Below are positions 1 to 12,045 of a stretch of 64,000 nt of DNA, one piece after another (position 1 is the first letter of the stretch; each line of letters begins with the position of its first letter). The stretch covers positions 939,501-1,003,500 of the forward strand of contig JACVVK020000092.1 in NCBI GenBank assembly GCA_018292915.2, read 5' to 3'. The stretch comes from Batillaria attramentaria. Lineage: Eukaryota; Mollusca; Gastropoda; Batillariidae. Below the pieces are notes generated by a model that was not told the origin of the DNA, did no database searches, and saw only the letters and a list, made by a program, of their open reading frames with translations. The position numbers were made by a program, and so were the translations under genes.

Positions 1-29
1 TCTGTCCCTAAACCTTTATTACAGCTTGC

Positions 30-245
30 TAGTCGGGATTGACTCGAATCCATATCCATACCACCATGAGCCTCGTGCTTAATTATCAACTGTGCTATAC
101 CAGTCGGAAAGCGAGAGATAGAGCGCGTGCGATGTCAAATTCAAAGTCTGGGACTGAAAGTTATGCACAGAGCCTGCTGAGATTCGAACTAACAAGTTTT
201 CAGACTCAAGTCCATTGCCAAGCCAACTTAACTCTCCCGACCAAG
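30..245 (-). repeat. Two tRNA-like SINE heads, degenerate
   Basis: Read on the minus strand, two segments resemble tRNA-derived SINE heads. One (about 30-110) has an A-box-like TGGTATAGCAC and a B-box-like GGATTCGAGTC. The other (about 180-245) has TTGGCTTGGCAATGGAC and GTTAGTTCGAATCTC. No cloverleaf was folded and neither looks like an intact tRNA gene. They differ from the abundant SINE family A in this window, so they may be another family. Confidence 0.35.
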
Positions 246-1300
246 AGAGACAGACATAGAGTCTACGCCCAAGTCAGCAGCACACCAAGAAACAAAACAA
301 AAAAGCAAAACAAAACAACAACAAAAAAAACCCAAAAAGCATGCACTACATCAGTATGCCGCTATGAAACAAACGGCAGCAAAAACAAGTGCAGCTCGCA
401 AGCGTGCCAGTTTACCGCGATTACCGAAACCCAGCGAGCCAGATCATGCTGGAAATTCCGGAGCGACATAAGCCTCACGTTTCTCAAGAGCACGTCTTTA
501 CCTCGACACTTTACATCTCTCACAGTTCCAACCAAGCCCTCACAAAACAGGATCAAACCGAAGCCTTTAGCACCCCGCGCTGGTGAAATCCCCGCCACTT
601 ACACTACACACAAAATTCAAAGGTTGCAAGGACAGAAAGAAGAGGTTTGCTCTCATGAACACTTCTGGAGCCATCGACTAACATCGGCGGCGCAATTTCA
701 CTCCCCCCCCCCTCCTGTAACACCGCCCTGATACAAACCTGAGACCGGGGGTGAAAGTGAACAGAAGCTGAATTGAAGACCCCCAGATCAAACAAGGACA
801 GGGTCCCACCAACACAGCTGAAGGGTGGGCTGAAGTGTCCCTTCGTTAAAACGGTATTCAACAGCAGTGGTCGTAATGGTTAGGTTAGGCTTCGGCGAGG
901 GTGTCACTGCGGCTACGGACGTCTTAATCCCTTTGCTGGAACATCGTCGCTTCAGAGTTAGAAGAAAGAATCACCCAATTGTCCCTTGAGAACACAGACC
1001 ATGTCCTCGTACAGGGTCACGATTATTTGATACTCTTGACTAGCTGGGAGGGAAGGTACCATTTAAAAGGGGACAAAATTGCACACAAGTCTTGAGTTCA
1101 AGCTACACGGAATTGAATAACCTCATCATTACCATTGTACTTGCTAACTGGAGGGGCGGGTGATGTGGTGCAACAGAGATGAACGAGGTCATGGGGGGGG
1201 GGGGTGAACTTGGTGAACTTGGGACCGAATATTCTAAAGCTGATGGTCGTCTGGATATTTTGAGGTATTCTGAGGTCCTGTGTTCCCATTCACAAACAAG
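246..1300. other. Intergenic, no gene recognised
   Basis: A-rich sequence (near 290-345) followed by unique-looking sequence. The open frames here have no recognisable domain and no codon pattern that suggests a protein. A short G run lies near 1192-1204. Confidence 0.5.
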
Positions 1301-1304
1301 CAGC

Positions 1305-1500
1305 GTTTCATATGGATGGTTGGTGAGTCGGATGGCTGGTTGGTTTCACTTTCTTCTCCACCACAATCATATAGTGATGATACAGGCGGGGCAACTAGCA
1401 AACGGCCAGCATAAACCTGGGGTTCTTAGCCAGGATTCAAACTCACGACCCGAGTATTGATAGTTCAGGGCTTTACCACCTCAGCTATACCGGCTATCCA
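1305..1500 (-). repeat. SINE family A, old copy
   Basis: A diverged minus-strand copy. It keeps the B-box side (CCAGGATTCAAACTCACGAC), the GGCCAGCATAAA block and a worn GGCGGGGCAAC block. Divergence from the family suggests an old insertion. No target-site duplication was seen. Confidence 0.55.
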
Positions 1501-2389
1501 GTGTTTCGTGTGATCTTTTCAAAAGTAAAACTCTTGAAAACACACACACATAGCCATAGCAATACCATCATATGAGCATTACCGTATGCTGTGCTTGAAT
1601 TGTTTCGTTTCTACAACCTGTATTGCAATAAAACTTGTTTAAACCAAACAACACAAACCTTAATCCCATCAGTATTTTTTTTTTTATTTTTTTTTTAAAT
1701 TCCTTATTAGTGTTATTTGTATATTTATTCTCACTCTTTACTCTTACTGATAACGAAATGGACGGCATATTTCCCTACCTCACTCGGTTAACACCGCATT
1801 ATTCATGCGAATAAACAATCAAAATAAATATATTAAAAAGTCGATGCACTTTTACAGCTGCTTCATTCGTACGCGTGCTCGTCATGAATAATTCACGTCA
1901 ACGAGAAGTAACCTACTGCATCACATCTCCAGATTATAATAATTCGACCACAGCAAACCCTCAAGGCAAGAACCTTGACAGATCGCCACTTGTCCAATCT
2001 TAGCGTTAGATCATAATAACGCGCTGATAGCGGGACACAGAGGTGGTGATATGGCGATATCATCCTGTCGTTTCACAAAAAGAACAGCCAATAAAAAAAA
2101 ATCCAGGTCCCTCGCTTCATGTTTAAAACTGCTTTCGGCAACTGCTAATATCCCCGGGCTCAGCGCTATAAATGCAAATTGTACTTCATTATTACACCCC
2201 CTCCAGCATTCATTTCCAATTATGGTCTGTTTCGGGTGTCACAGAAAACAGACCACGGCAACAAATAAATAAACGAGGTGCGTTGATTTTTTTCGCGTAG
2301 ACTTCGCAAGGTCTGCCGGCGCGGTCCAAACAGATACACAATTTTGAGTGTGAAATATTTCTTTCACTTCCAATAATACGCTGTTGTTT

Positions 2390-2395
<6 letters not shown>

Positions 2396-2457
<62 letters not shown>
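2396..2457. repeat. (TG)n microsatellite
   Basis: About 30 TG units, running into a T/G-rich low-complexity tract (to about 2600) with TTTG and TTGTT motifs. Confidence 0.95.
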
Positions 2458-2458
<1 letters not shown>

Positions 2459-2665
2459 GTTTTGTTTGTTGTTGCTGTGGTTCTTATTGTTGGTGATGTG
2501 TTTTTTTGTGTTTTGTTTGTTTGTTTTGTTTTGTTCTTTTGATTGCTTGTTTGTTTGTTTTTTGTCTTTGTTTGTTAGTTTGGTTGGTTGGATTTTTAAA
2601 AATTTATCTTATATGATCACTGCTGTTCCTTTCATACTTTCTTCTGTATTCAACGGAACCACAAT

Positions 2666-2870
2666 ACACTTACAATCTGTGCCGGTAAAAAAAAAAAATT
2701 AAAAAAAATCATTTTATATCAGGCGCATTTCCTGTCTTCTGATCTTTCACCATCCGCATCTCTCCAACCAACTACAAGACACTTACAATCTGTGCCGGTT
2801 AAAAAAAAAATCAATTTATATCAGGCGCATTTCCTGTCCTGATCTTTCACCATCCGAATCTCTACAACCA
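2666..2870. repeat. Two-copy tandem repeat, 113-bp period
   Basis: ACACTTACAATCTGTGCCGG starts at 2666 and again at 2779. Each time it is followed by an A run, then ATATCAGGCGCATTTCCTG and TGATCTTTCACCATCCG. The second copy is a little shorter. It is probably a local duplication of non-coding DNA. Confidence 0.85.
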
Positions 2871-5029
2871 GCTTGCCTCTCTCCCTTCGTTGACGTTTGT
2901 ATTTCCGTCTTCACTATATCACCACTCGTCTTGCATTTACAATTCCTACAGTTACAATTGCTAACAGGACAAACTACGTATAACTCCGACCGGCACCCAA
3001 AAACTCCATCCCGCCGCCCTACCCTCCCCCCACCCAGTCCCCCACCCCACCCTCCTCACCACCACCCAACCCATTCATTCTACCATTCTTCAACCAACAT
3101 GTCTTCCCTTTCCGTTGTATCTGTCTCCGAGTGCATTTTTCACACGAACGATGTTTGTTCTGACCGGCGGGCGAAAGCCAAGTGTGGATGTTTCCCTTGC
3201 AGTGTGTCACGCTATCAGATCCGTAAAGACTGAAGCTAATCGATACAGCGTCTGATAGCTGGAGGTGTTTGAAGTCGAACCCGAGACACCTGGTCGAAGC
3301 CAAGACAAACATTTTGTTAACTCTGCGTTCTCCGATTACCGTGCTTTAACAGACAAGAAAAACTGTGTGTTGTCTCTTCTGTGATAAGAGATTAGTTTCT
3401 CCGTGCATCTTAACACCCACCCACCCTCACCCAGACCCTCTCCCTCCATCCCATCCCCACCCTCTTCAAGATTCCTGGCTTAGTCGCGCGCCTGGAAACT
3501 GCTGTAGCGACGATACGGCTTCCAAGAAAAGATAACTCCAAACGATTGCAATAAGGGGATTTAACGCCTCGCATGTTTGTGTTTCCCGCAGAGATTATCC
3601 TCGTGACGGCACAGCCTCGTTTTCAGATAGCCATCTGCTTGCTGCCAGGGGTGCAAAGTTCCTCCCTCCCTCCTTGTTAGGAGAGTTCCGTAAGGGGGCG
3701 ACTACGGGTAGCTGTCAACCCAACACAACAGCCGAGCAAAAAAATCCGTAGTGTCTATACACACTGATCGTTCCGCTTCAGCAAAAACATACAGGACTGA
3801 ACTGGACTTTGCTTGTGCAAGATTAGGCTCCGAGGAGAAGATCTTAAGAAAAGCTTAGGGGTAGTTAGCCACAGACCAGCGATCGAGATGAACCGAACGT
3901 CGCTGGAGACCCCTTCAGTTTGGGTTCTCACGGAGCGGTAAGGGACGACTAGATAGAGAGCGGCCGAGGAGCTCTCCCCTGACACTGAGGGTGATAAAAG
4001 AGAGGGGATGAGGCCCTCGCACAGGTGTTGTGGGTAAACATTAACACAATGCCTGCCCCGTACCGTTTTATCTCTCCTTCCCACCCCTTCCCTCCCCCTC
4101 CCCTCCCCTGTACAGTTCTACCCTTCCTTTCGCCGATACTTGTTCACCCATCTCTCTTCTTCCGTTCACTAAAGGCAAGACATTGGCGTGAAGTTTACCC
4201 GATTTCGCTGCCCCTCCCTGGGGTAGGTATCATGTTTAAGGATCCCCGTTTAATTCCCCCTTCACCCCCTCCCACACCCCTATCCAAACCCCCTCCTCTC
4301 CTGAAAGTATCCATACCCGGGGTCCCCCTCCCAACTCATCCTAATTATTCTCTGTAGCAGTGTGTGCTGTATCTACGGGACAAGTTTGCGTTTCCAACTC
4401 CCCAAAGCTGCCACCCAAATTCCAAGTCCCTGACACATACACACACACACGTGGATGCAATTTCTGAGACATCTATTGAAGAGACTCGGTCAGCTCCCTG
4501 TCACTGACACTGACTGTCTCCCAGCCCATGCCCGACAAAAGACAAGGCTTTGAGTTTCGATGAGAGTACATGTAGTTACGAGTTACTAAGACGCTGAGTA
4601 GCATCATCCCGGCTTTATCTGCTGTTACGTCACTTCCGGGCTGTCGCCATTCCAGTCGCGGGTGGGAGCCGTTGCCTTTTCCCACGTAGATTTGAGGACG
4701 TAAGTCGCATTAACGGTGAACATCTGGTCAGCAGACTTCGAAGGACAATGTATGCGTGGGAAACCAAGTTCTTCAAGGGACACTCAAAGAGTATGCAGTG
4801 TTGGGCAAAATTAGTGTGTCGTTCTGTAGTGGGGTGCCATCTACTGACTTCAAACAAGCAGAATTTCGAAATATTATTATTATTATTAATGCTGTCATTG
4901 GCTCAAACAAGTCATGGCCAGTGGTGTTTTGCAAAATGGTCAATTGAAATGTTTAAACCAGATTTTTTTTCGAGATGTACCACAGGGGAAATAATTACAC
5001 GTATCAACTTCTACGCCTTGTGAGACGCC
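2871..5029. other. Intergenic, pyrimidine-rich, no gene
   Basis: Stretches of C/T-rich sequence (3010-3075, 3418-3470, 4075-4120, 4250-4330) lie between unique-looking DNA. The open frames are proline/serine runs produced by this composition. No domain, RNA gene or transposon terminus was recognised. Confidence 0.45.
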
Positions 5030-5115
5030 GAGGCTGTCCCGTCAGTCTTTTCAGTCTTTGGTATCACCCATATTTGACGGAAAGGGACGTTAAACGTCTA
5101 AACAACCGCCCGCCC
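5030..5115 (+). repeat. SINE family A, 3' fragment
   Basis: Contains the worn core (TCTTTGGTATCACCCATA) and the GGGACGTTAAAC block, ending in a CCGCCCGCCC tail. The tRNA-like head is absent. Confidence 0.6.
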
Positions 5116-5539
5116 TCTTTCTGAGACCCCTCTTCGTCAGCTCCTAACTTGGACTAACAAACAAATAAACAAACCAAAAACAACCACAGATTTGTAAAGA
5201 ACTGAATAAACGCGTTGTTTCGTTGTCAAACCACGGCTTCCTGTCAAATCGACCAACGTCATTGAAACTAACTCGCACCATTAGACCATCTGCTGTGGGA
5301 AATTATTATGTTTCTCCTTCTCTTTTTTCCTTCATTTATCGTCGCTGCCCCAATCGCCGTTTTACACCGACACGTGACAACTGAAAGCCCTTGGCTCGTG
5401 TTCACGCCTAAACCAGCTGCGCTCCTTTAAGGTAAGTTTCCCCTCCCCCCTAGTGTCTTTCATAGGTTGTATCATTAATGACCATTTCCAAGCGTCTACT
5501 TTCGCTCTCCCTTATGCTCCAAAAGCCTGGCCTTAATCG

Positions 5540-5740
5540 CCGTTTCCGAGGCCCGAAAATCCGAATTCGTGCCTCGCGCGGCCGTAGCGAGCGCTGTCGC
5601 GCGTTTTCCCATCTTAGCAGGACAGCAATCCGGAGGTTGATATGTCAATCAAGTGCTTGCAGCGACCATGTCGTGGATCATGGCAAGGTTATCGGGTGTT
5701 ATCGCGATTTTTTGCCAGGCAAGGTGTGAGTGGCGCGGGA
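5540..5740. other. CpG-rich unique segment, possible regulatory DNA
   Basis: A CpG-dense, low-repeat stretch in otherwise AT-rich surroundings, with many CGCG and TCGCG motifs. The frame across 5478-5729 has no recognisable domain. It could be a CpG island or a conserved non-coding element; cross-species alignment would decide. Confidence 0.25.
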
Positions 5741-5913
5741 GCATGACGCCTTTTAGTGTTCAGGTCCCTGAAGTGGTTCTGTACAAGTCAGTACGTTTGT
5801 GGTCTGGCCCGGGTCGGGGTCTCGTTTGGGGCAGAAATTTTGGTTCATGAAATAAGTTTAGTAAGTTGCACTTGCCATATATACACAACGATAGCAGTTT
5901 GACCAGTGACAAG

Positions 5914-5959
5914 CAGCTGTTTACAGCTGTGTGCAGCTGCTTACAGCTATGCGCAGCTG
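5914..5959. promoter_or_regulatory. Array of five E-boxes at 10-bp spacing
   Basis: CAGCTG occurs at 5914, 5924, 5934 and 5954, and CAGCTA at 5944, so starts are exactly 10 bp apart. The tract is a 20-bp tandem repeat of about 2.5 units. CAGCTG is a classic bHLH site (E-box). Spacing close to one helical turn would put sites on one face, but no linked gene is visible, so function is inference. Confidence 0.4.
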
Positions 5960-7169
5960 CTTATCAATACGAAGCTAGGGGTGTTGTTTAGAAGATAAAT
6001 ATTTTTTAAGTCGGAAATATGCTGGAGTGAGAGATTTGATTGGAAATTTGGTTTACAAAATACTGGAAATTCGCTTGCGATCGGGAGATTCGGGTTAAAT
6101 TATTCTGCTGCTAGTGATCTCCAGTTTTTTTTTCAAGCACAGCGGAAAAATCGCTGTCATTTGTTGAATTTGTTTACGAACGATTTTTTTTCCCCCGTTT
6201 TGCGTTTTGAGTTGTCATTTTGGTGAAGCAGAATCTTTGTTTCATTTTACGATAGGAATTTTGAAGCCGGCATAGCGGTTGCAACATTGGTAAGTTCGGC
6301 AAAATATTAGAGACAGAAATTTGTCGAGGTTGTTAAGTCTGTAATGTTGATGCATTTCGGACACATAATTGCTCTGGACTCTTGATATTTCTGATGTCCA
6401 ACGTTGCTTTTAAAATGCCCCTCCAACCACTCCGGGAACACAACCACAGAAAGGTTTTAACTATTTATGTGTTAAATATCATGTGCTTCAATTTTTTTAA
6501 TATTATTATTTAAGTTTTCTTTGCACTGACAACTTTTATCAAAACATTTATCATTTTTTAAATTTAAAAAAAAAATGAAAAGGAAGAAAAAAAATCAAAT
6601 TTTCGCGGGAAAAGAAAATAACAAATGTGCGAAGTCACGCACAAACACTTTAGTTTTGCCTAAACCTTTGACCAGCATACCAGCATTCAAGACTATTCTT
6701 CAGCGGAATGAACACAACTGAAAGGGTTATCACGGATCGGGGTAGATCGCTTTCTGTAAGTACCCGACACCTTTCACCCAAACATCGATAGATTGGAGCG
6801 GGCAGGCATTGAGCGGGTAGCGGTCCCTCACTTACAGCCACCCGTTAAAGATTAGGGAAAGATTTCATAGGCAGGGGCGACGGTTGGGGCTGGGGCATGG
6901 GAGGGATGGAAGATAGCTAGATTTCGAAGATGACCTATGACCTTGAAAATTTCACAGGTAAAATCTGTGCATTTACGTCAGTAATTCTGCAAGCTTACGC
7001 ACAGAACGACTTAACACTGGTTTGTTTGTTTGTTTGTTTGTTTGTTTGTTTAATGCAACAACAAAACAAGCATTTGTTCAATTTTCTTCCAATGCCATGT
7101 TTGATAGAAAGTAAAACAGTCCAATGTACACCGCACGGTATAAATAAAATATTTTCAAAGTAATGAGAA
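5960..7169. other. AT-rich intergenic, no gene
   Basis: AT-rich DNA with poly-T and poly-A runs (for example 6560-6600) and a short (GTTT)n at 7019-7050. No coding region, RNA gene or mobile element was recognised. Confidence 0.45.
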
Positions 7170-7530
7170 ACTGGTGTTCTTCCAACTTGCCACAAAACAC
7201 AAGCAAGCTCTCTACCCGTGGAATATACGAAAATATTCAGCTCTCACGACGGTCATATAATTATTAATTGCACGCTATAGTATAAATAGAATAACGATGC
7301 TAAGTTTCCACAAAATACAATCAACCACCTCTACCCGTGGGATATGTACAAAATATTAAACCCTCAAAACTGATTTGCGTAGGGCACGGTGGAGACGGGA
7401 GGAAAATCGGATGATGATGTCATGACGTTACAGAATATGATAAACCATCTCTACCGGTGGTATATATACAAAAATATTCATTTCTCACAACGGTTATATG
7501 TATCGCGAGATGGCGGCTACAATCTGGGAG
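7170..7530. repeat. Three-copy tandem repeat, about 120-bp period
   Basis: CTCTACCCGTGG starts at 7210 and 7329, and a CTCTACCGGTGG variant at 7449. Each is followed by ATAT..ACAAAATATT and then a CTCA..AC..GTTATAT-like block. Copies are clearly diverged, so the array is not recent. Confidence 0.8.
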
Positions 7531-7745
7531 GATGATGTCTGGTTTCCGCTTTGACACCCACCCGTAAATCGCGATAGCCACCCGTAACAGACAGCAGGTG
7601 ACTCACGAATCTTTCCCTTTTATCACACGCCGCCAGGTGTCGTCTGTAGCAACAACATACATCGCTGGAATCCATTGTCGGATGGCTCCAAAGACCGGCA
7701 GCAGGATGAAAAAAAATTGTGATTTATTACTGTTATTTCTAGTGC

Positions 7746-7802
<57 letters not shown>

Positions 7803-7865
7803 AAATTGCATGTATTTATTTGTTTAAAAACGAAGCCACTGTTGAGAACTCTTCTATCCGAAGTT

Positions 7866-7902
<37 letters not shown>

Positions 7903-7956
7903 ATAGCTTTTGTAGAACGTTGTTCTCCAACTTCCAAGGACTCGTTGCGCTTAAAA

Positions 7957-8024
<68 letters not shown>
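7746..8024. repeat. Compound microsatellite (TC)n, (AAT)n, (AC)n
   Basis: (TC)n at about 7748-7799, (AAT)n at 7867-7901 and (AC)n at 7961-8024, separated by short unique sequence. All open frames here are products of the repeats. Confidence 0.95.
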
Positions 8025-8026
<2 letters not shown>

Positions 8027-8084
8027 TTACATCCCCTCGGCTTGCATACAATTTGGCAGTGCAACGAACTCATGATGCACACAG

Positions 8085-8240
8085 ACAGACAAAGGCCTGG
8101 CGGAAGAGATAGGTCTTCAGATGCGATTTAAACAGAGGCAGTGAGGTCTGGAGGCGGAGTTCGATTGGCAAGGAGTTCCAGACAGTCGGGGCTAAGAATC
8201 TGAAAGTTGTCCTCGTCAGATGAAACTCAAAAGACAGTAT
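8085..8240 (+). repeat. Possible interspersed repeat fragment
   Basis: The stretch with AGGTCTTCAGATGCGATTT and GGAGTTCCAGACAGTCGGGG resembles a widespread type of animal interspersed repeat (GGTCTTCA..GTTCCAGACAGT). Recognition is from memory of the pattern only; no second copy is in the window. Confidence 0.3.
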
Positions 8241-9839
8241 TGCAAGACAAAGTCCGATAGTGCTGCATACTAAGATAAAACTGAAAAGATGGTTTGAAAT
8301 AAAAACACTGCTGTCTTAAAAGACACTAAAAAATGTTTAAAAAAAAACTCTTTCTCATTTCTAATATGTAAATATGTCGTTGTTGCTTTCAAACTTTGTT
8401 TTTAGCGAAGGACGTTCACTGTACATGTGTCTCCAACAACGAAAAAAAAAAATTCGCGTCAAGCTATACTGAATGTCATGAAGTGGGAAAAAAAGAAAAA
8501 AAAACCGACATAACTTTCCTGCACTTGTTTCACATCCTTGATATATGAATGCATGTCTTACTGCCGTTTGGAGGACGGCCGGCCCAGAAGATGCATTATT
8601 TATCAACCATCTCCAGGACCAGTTTCAAAACTTCAACAAGCAAACACGGCGTCTGTGCATGATCTGCATTACGGCGTGTTTTCCAATCTTCCCTATGTCA
8701 ACACCACAGTCATGCGGCCAGTCCATGCACACCTTTTGTTCCACCCAAAAGCCAAGGGATTCTAAATTCCAGCCACACATAGAAATTAAAATCTAAATAA
8801 AAGCTTCAGCCCGAGGTATCCGTTTTCAAAAGGAGAAGAGCGGGTAAAAACGGAGAAAAATCGAAGCATGGAAATGGCAGTTTCTGCAGTGAAGATAGTG
8901 CGGTATTCATACTGCAGGCAAAGGTTCTACTCCAGCCCTGGCTTTTGTCTTCTCCGCCGCCGCACGCAAAATCAATACATTCATGACGAGATGACACACT
9001 GGATGTGGGCGGGGCCACACACACACACACACACACACCACACACACACAGAGGGAGAGCGGGAGGGAGAGCGACAGTGAGAGAGAGAGAGATTCTTTGA
9101 TCTCTCATCTTTCGGCAACCAAGCCTTCACAAGTAAAAATACAAAATAAAAATGCAAATAATCCAAGTGGCGGAAGCAGTGAAATGGACCTAAAGACAAT
9201 TCTGAGACCAGTCCCTTTCAACATAGCAAACAATACCGCATTCAAACCAACCCTAGGAAGAAATTATAAATATTCTAGTTTTGCTTGTGGTTTTACTTTC
9301 TGTACTTTCTGTTCCTTTCATGCAAGAGGACGTTGAAATGTCGGACTAGACTGCTAATTCCATAGTGCGGGTCAAAAGAAGAGACCTCCAAATTTACATA
9401 ACCTCTCACTTAAAAAAAAAATCAGTTTTTTTGTTGGTTTAAGTTATGTTCTTTTCGTGCACGATGACTTTGAAATGTCAGACTACATTTCTTTCTTTAT
9501 TGCCAGTCAAAAAGGGATACCTCAATGTTTGCATAACCGCTTCCTTTTTTGTCTTTTCGGTTGTCTTTTTTTTTTTTTTTTTTTAATTCTAAACAAGATT
9601 TGAGTTCAAGAATTAAAAATTCAACACCAGGCATACGCCTGACCGTAGAGCATACCAATTCTAAGGCTATGTTTGTCTGTTTGTTTGTTTGCTTCTTAAA
9701 GGTGTAACAGACTAGTGAATTTCTAGTCTCTTGGTAGTAAGAATTATGCAGCTGCAGCGAGTTGTTGTATCCGTGTGCCACGTTTCAGTACATGTACTAA
9801 GAATTTTCTCAACCGTAGACCCGCCACTGTGTGTTATTT
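8241..9839. other. Intergenic with short microsatellites
   Basis: Contains interrupted (AC)n at 9017-9051, a GA-rich tract to 9090, and poly-T at about 9566-9584. No gene recognised. Confidence 0.45.
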
Positions 9840-10230
9840 ATAGCGCAGAGGCTTGGCGCTCTGAGACGAAAGCGGTAACGGTCAAACTGATATCCAGACA
9901 GCAGTGCTACAAGCTGTACTTATCAGTTGCATTGAAAGCCTCTAAGTTCGTAACGCCGCTGAGATGGAAAACTGCGGCTTTCGAAGTTTTAATGATAGAA
10001 GAATGTTTCATTTGGCCATCACGACCGTTTTCGTAACTTTGTGGCTTCTGCTATTAGAGAAATACGACTTTCTTTGAACCTACGGTCCATTCCTGAACAG
10101 ACTAGGACTCGACTCGTCTTCTAAAAATAGCCACCAATCAATGCCGTCTACCTGGTCTCCAGTCCGCAACCACCTAACGTCGTCTGCTCCGTACGCGGTG
10201 CGTTTCCCAAAACAACATAACTATACGCGG
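9840..10230 (+). repeat. Interspersed repeat R1, plus copy
   Basis: Matches the reverse complement of about 52735-53200 over most of its length. Shared landmarks include GAAAGCCTCTA, TTCATTTGGCCATC, AGAGAAATACGACTTTCTTT, GAACCTACG, GCCACCAATCA and GTCGTCTGCTC. Ends and class are unclear; no long terminal inverted repeat was found. Confidence 0.75.
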
Positions 10231-10472
10231 GCCAATCAGAGCCGCCACAATGATTTCATAATTATGCTATATTGTGACCCACGTGACTGATTTTGATACA
10301 CACACGAAGCACATTCGATGAACAGTTTTCTACACGCTGTTTTATGCCTGTCATATACATACGGAGATTTTAATATTCGTGTTTATCTTCAATTCATTAC
10401 ACAAAGCTAGAGAAGTAGACGAACGACAGTAAGTAACTTGAAGCCTCTCTGGCAGCTCTATGTCTATGCTCT

Positions 10473-10901
10473 GTCCACACGGGAGACGTTTTAGTCCGAA
10501 TAAACATCGAATTCCCCCTTCCCCCGCCCTTCCTTTCCCCTCCCCCTCTTTCTTCTCACTTTCCCTTCTTCTTACTCTCCCTTTTCCCCTCTCCCTCCCT
10601 CTCCTGTCTTTTCATTGTTATTATTATGTTGTATGCTGTCACAGAATTCGCTGTACTAGCTTGTGAATGTTCACAGGCGGAGGCCATATTATAGGCTTCT
10701 GGCCTTTTGCCACTGCCAGAATACTTGTTTGTGTAAACTGGCCGGCGGAATAAAACCATGTTTAAATCAACAAACATCGAACACAAACTGGAACAAAATT
10801 AGAGCAAAGACATGTTGTAGCCGTATCAGTGTCATGCGAGGAACACGATAAAACGCCGTGTTCGATGTTTGTTCGGACGGCGAAAACGTCTCCTGTGTGA
10901 C
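10473..10901. mobile_element. MITE-like element M2 with inverted ends
   Basis: The left end (GTCCACACGGGAGACGTTTT, then TCCGAATAAACATCGAA) matches the reverse complement of the right end (GTCACACAGGAGACGTTTTC, then GTCCGAACAAACATCGAA). The terminal inverted repeat is about 40 bp with a few mismatches. Inside lies a copy of repeat R3. No transposase is present, so it is non-autonomous. Superfamily not assigned. Confidence 0.65.
10520..10770 (+). repeat. Interspersed repeat R3, copy 1
   Basis: Shares with 32403-32672 a pyrimidine-rich start, ATTGTTATTATTATGTTGTA, TGCTGTCACAG, GTTCACAGGCGGAGGC and the end GCGGAATAAAACCA..TTTAAATC. The AATAAA-containing end looks like the 3' end of a non-LTR element. 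This copy lies inside element M2. Confidence 0.75.
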
Positions 10902-11313
10902 ATCAGCCTAAGGCGACATTTATTCTTAGCTCGCAAGGAAAAAAAAAAAAGAAAGGGTAGCCTAGACCCCACTTCTGGAGGTCAAAAGTTCAACACCACT
11001 CCAATATATTGTAGACGGAGCAAGGGCGTATCATAACTTGTATAGCCCGGCTTAATTGGTCGTCCCTGCCTGCACCAACCCCGTATATATTCTCTCACAA
11101 TCGTTTCCCCGCGCACAATTAACATCTTTCCCATTGTGCCCGACCTAGTCGCCGCGTTGACTTATCGCCCTTGTTCAAATTTGCGCACACTCACTTATCT
11201 GCCCCTAGCTTAGCCCCCGGTGTCAACAGTGGCCATTCATACACCCCCGGTAGCTAGGTAGAGACACGGACGACGGCACAACCGAGCTACGTGTCAGTAA
11301 GTGCCCGGATGTG

Positions 11314-11641
11314 CACACGGGATGCAGTTAAAATGTACGCGGGTGCTTCCGGTGCTACTTTTTTTTTTTAAAGTGGCATCGCCACGACAGAGTGTTTCCA
11401 AACAGTAGCACCGAGTGTTTCCATTTTCAAATTTGAGTAACACCGAGTGTTTCCAACGTGAAACTGAGAAAGGGGTTGTTTATCAACCAGACGACGACTC
11501 TGACTAACGCTCTACTACAATGCAAACACGTGCGCATGGTCATAGTTCAAACATACGGCTTTGACAGCAACCATCGTCGGAACTGTTAGAACGAAGTCAG
11601 TAGCACCGGAAACACCGCTACCATTTTGACTACACCCCGTG
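11314..11641 (+). mobile_element. MITE-like element M1, short copy
   Basis: The ends are inverted repeats of about 45 bp. The left begins CACACGGGATGCAG and includes GCTTCCGGTGCTAC; the right, reverse-complemented, begins CACGGGGTGTAGTC and includes GTTTCCGGTGCTAC. Its interior matches the reverse complement of 49571-49870 (GTTTCCATTTTCAAATTTGA, ACACCGAGTGTTTCCAACG). It looks like an internally deleted relative of the 863-bp copy at 49571. No clear target duplication and no transposase. Confidence 0.7.
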
Positions 11642-11654
11642 ATATATACTATAC

Positions 11655-12014
11655 AGGCTGTACGGGCTTTGCGTGCTATAACGTATTTTCATTTCAAATA
11701 TTGTTCAATTTGGTGAGTTCAGATGCTTCTTAAAAACACGACGTGAAAATCCGGATAAGTGTATCCTATGTAGGGGCTGTCTAGGGCTTTGCAGCCCATA
11801 ACAAATCTTTCTTTTATTGTTCAATCTGTGATATCAGATGTAAAAAAGAAAAGTGAAAACCCAGATAACTATACCCTCTGTAGGAGCTGTCTTGAGCTTC
11901 ACCCCCTATAACAAATCTTCCTTTTACTGATTAATTTGGTGATTTCAGACGCTTCTTAAAACCACAACATAAAAATCCAGATACCCCATATAGGAGGTGG
12001 CTTGGGCATTCTAT

Positions 12015-12045
<31 letters not shown>

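Noticed and set aside
39..731. 230-codon open frame at the window start
   Set aside because: It crosses two tRNA-like SINE heads and an A-rich low-complexity tract, with no recognisable domain.
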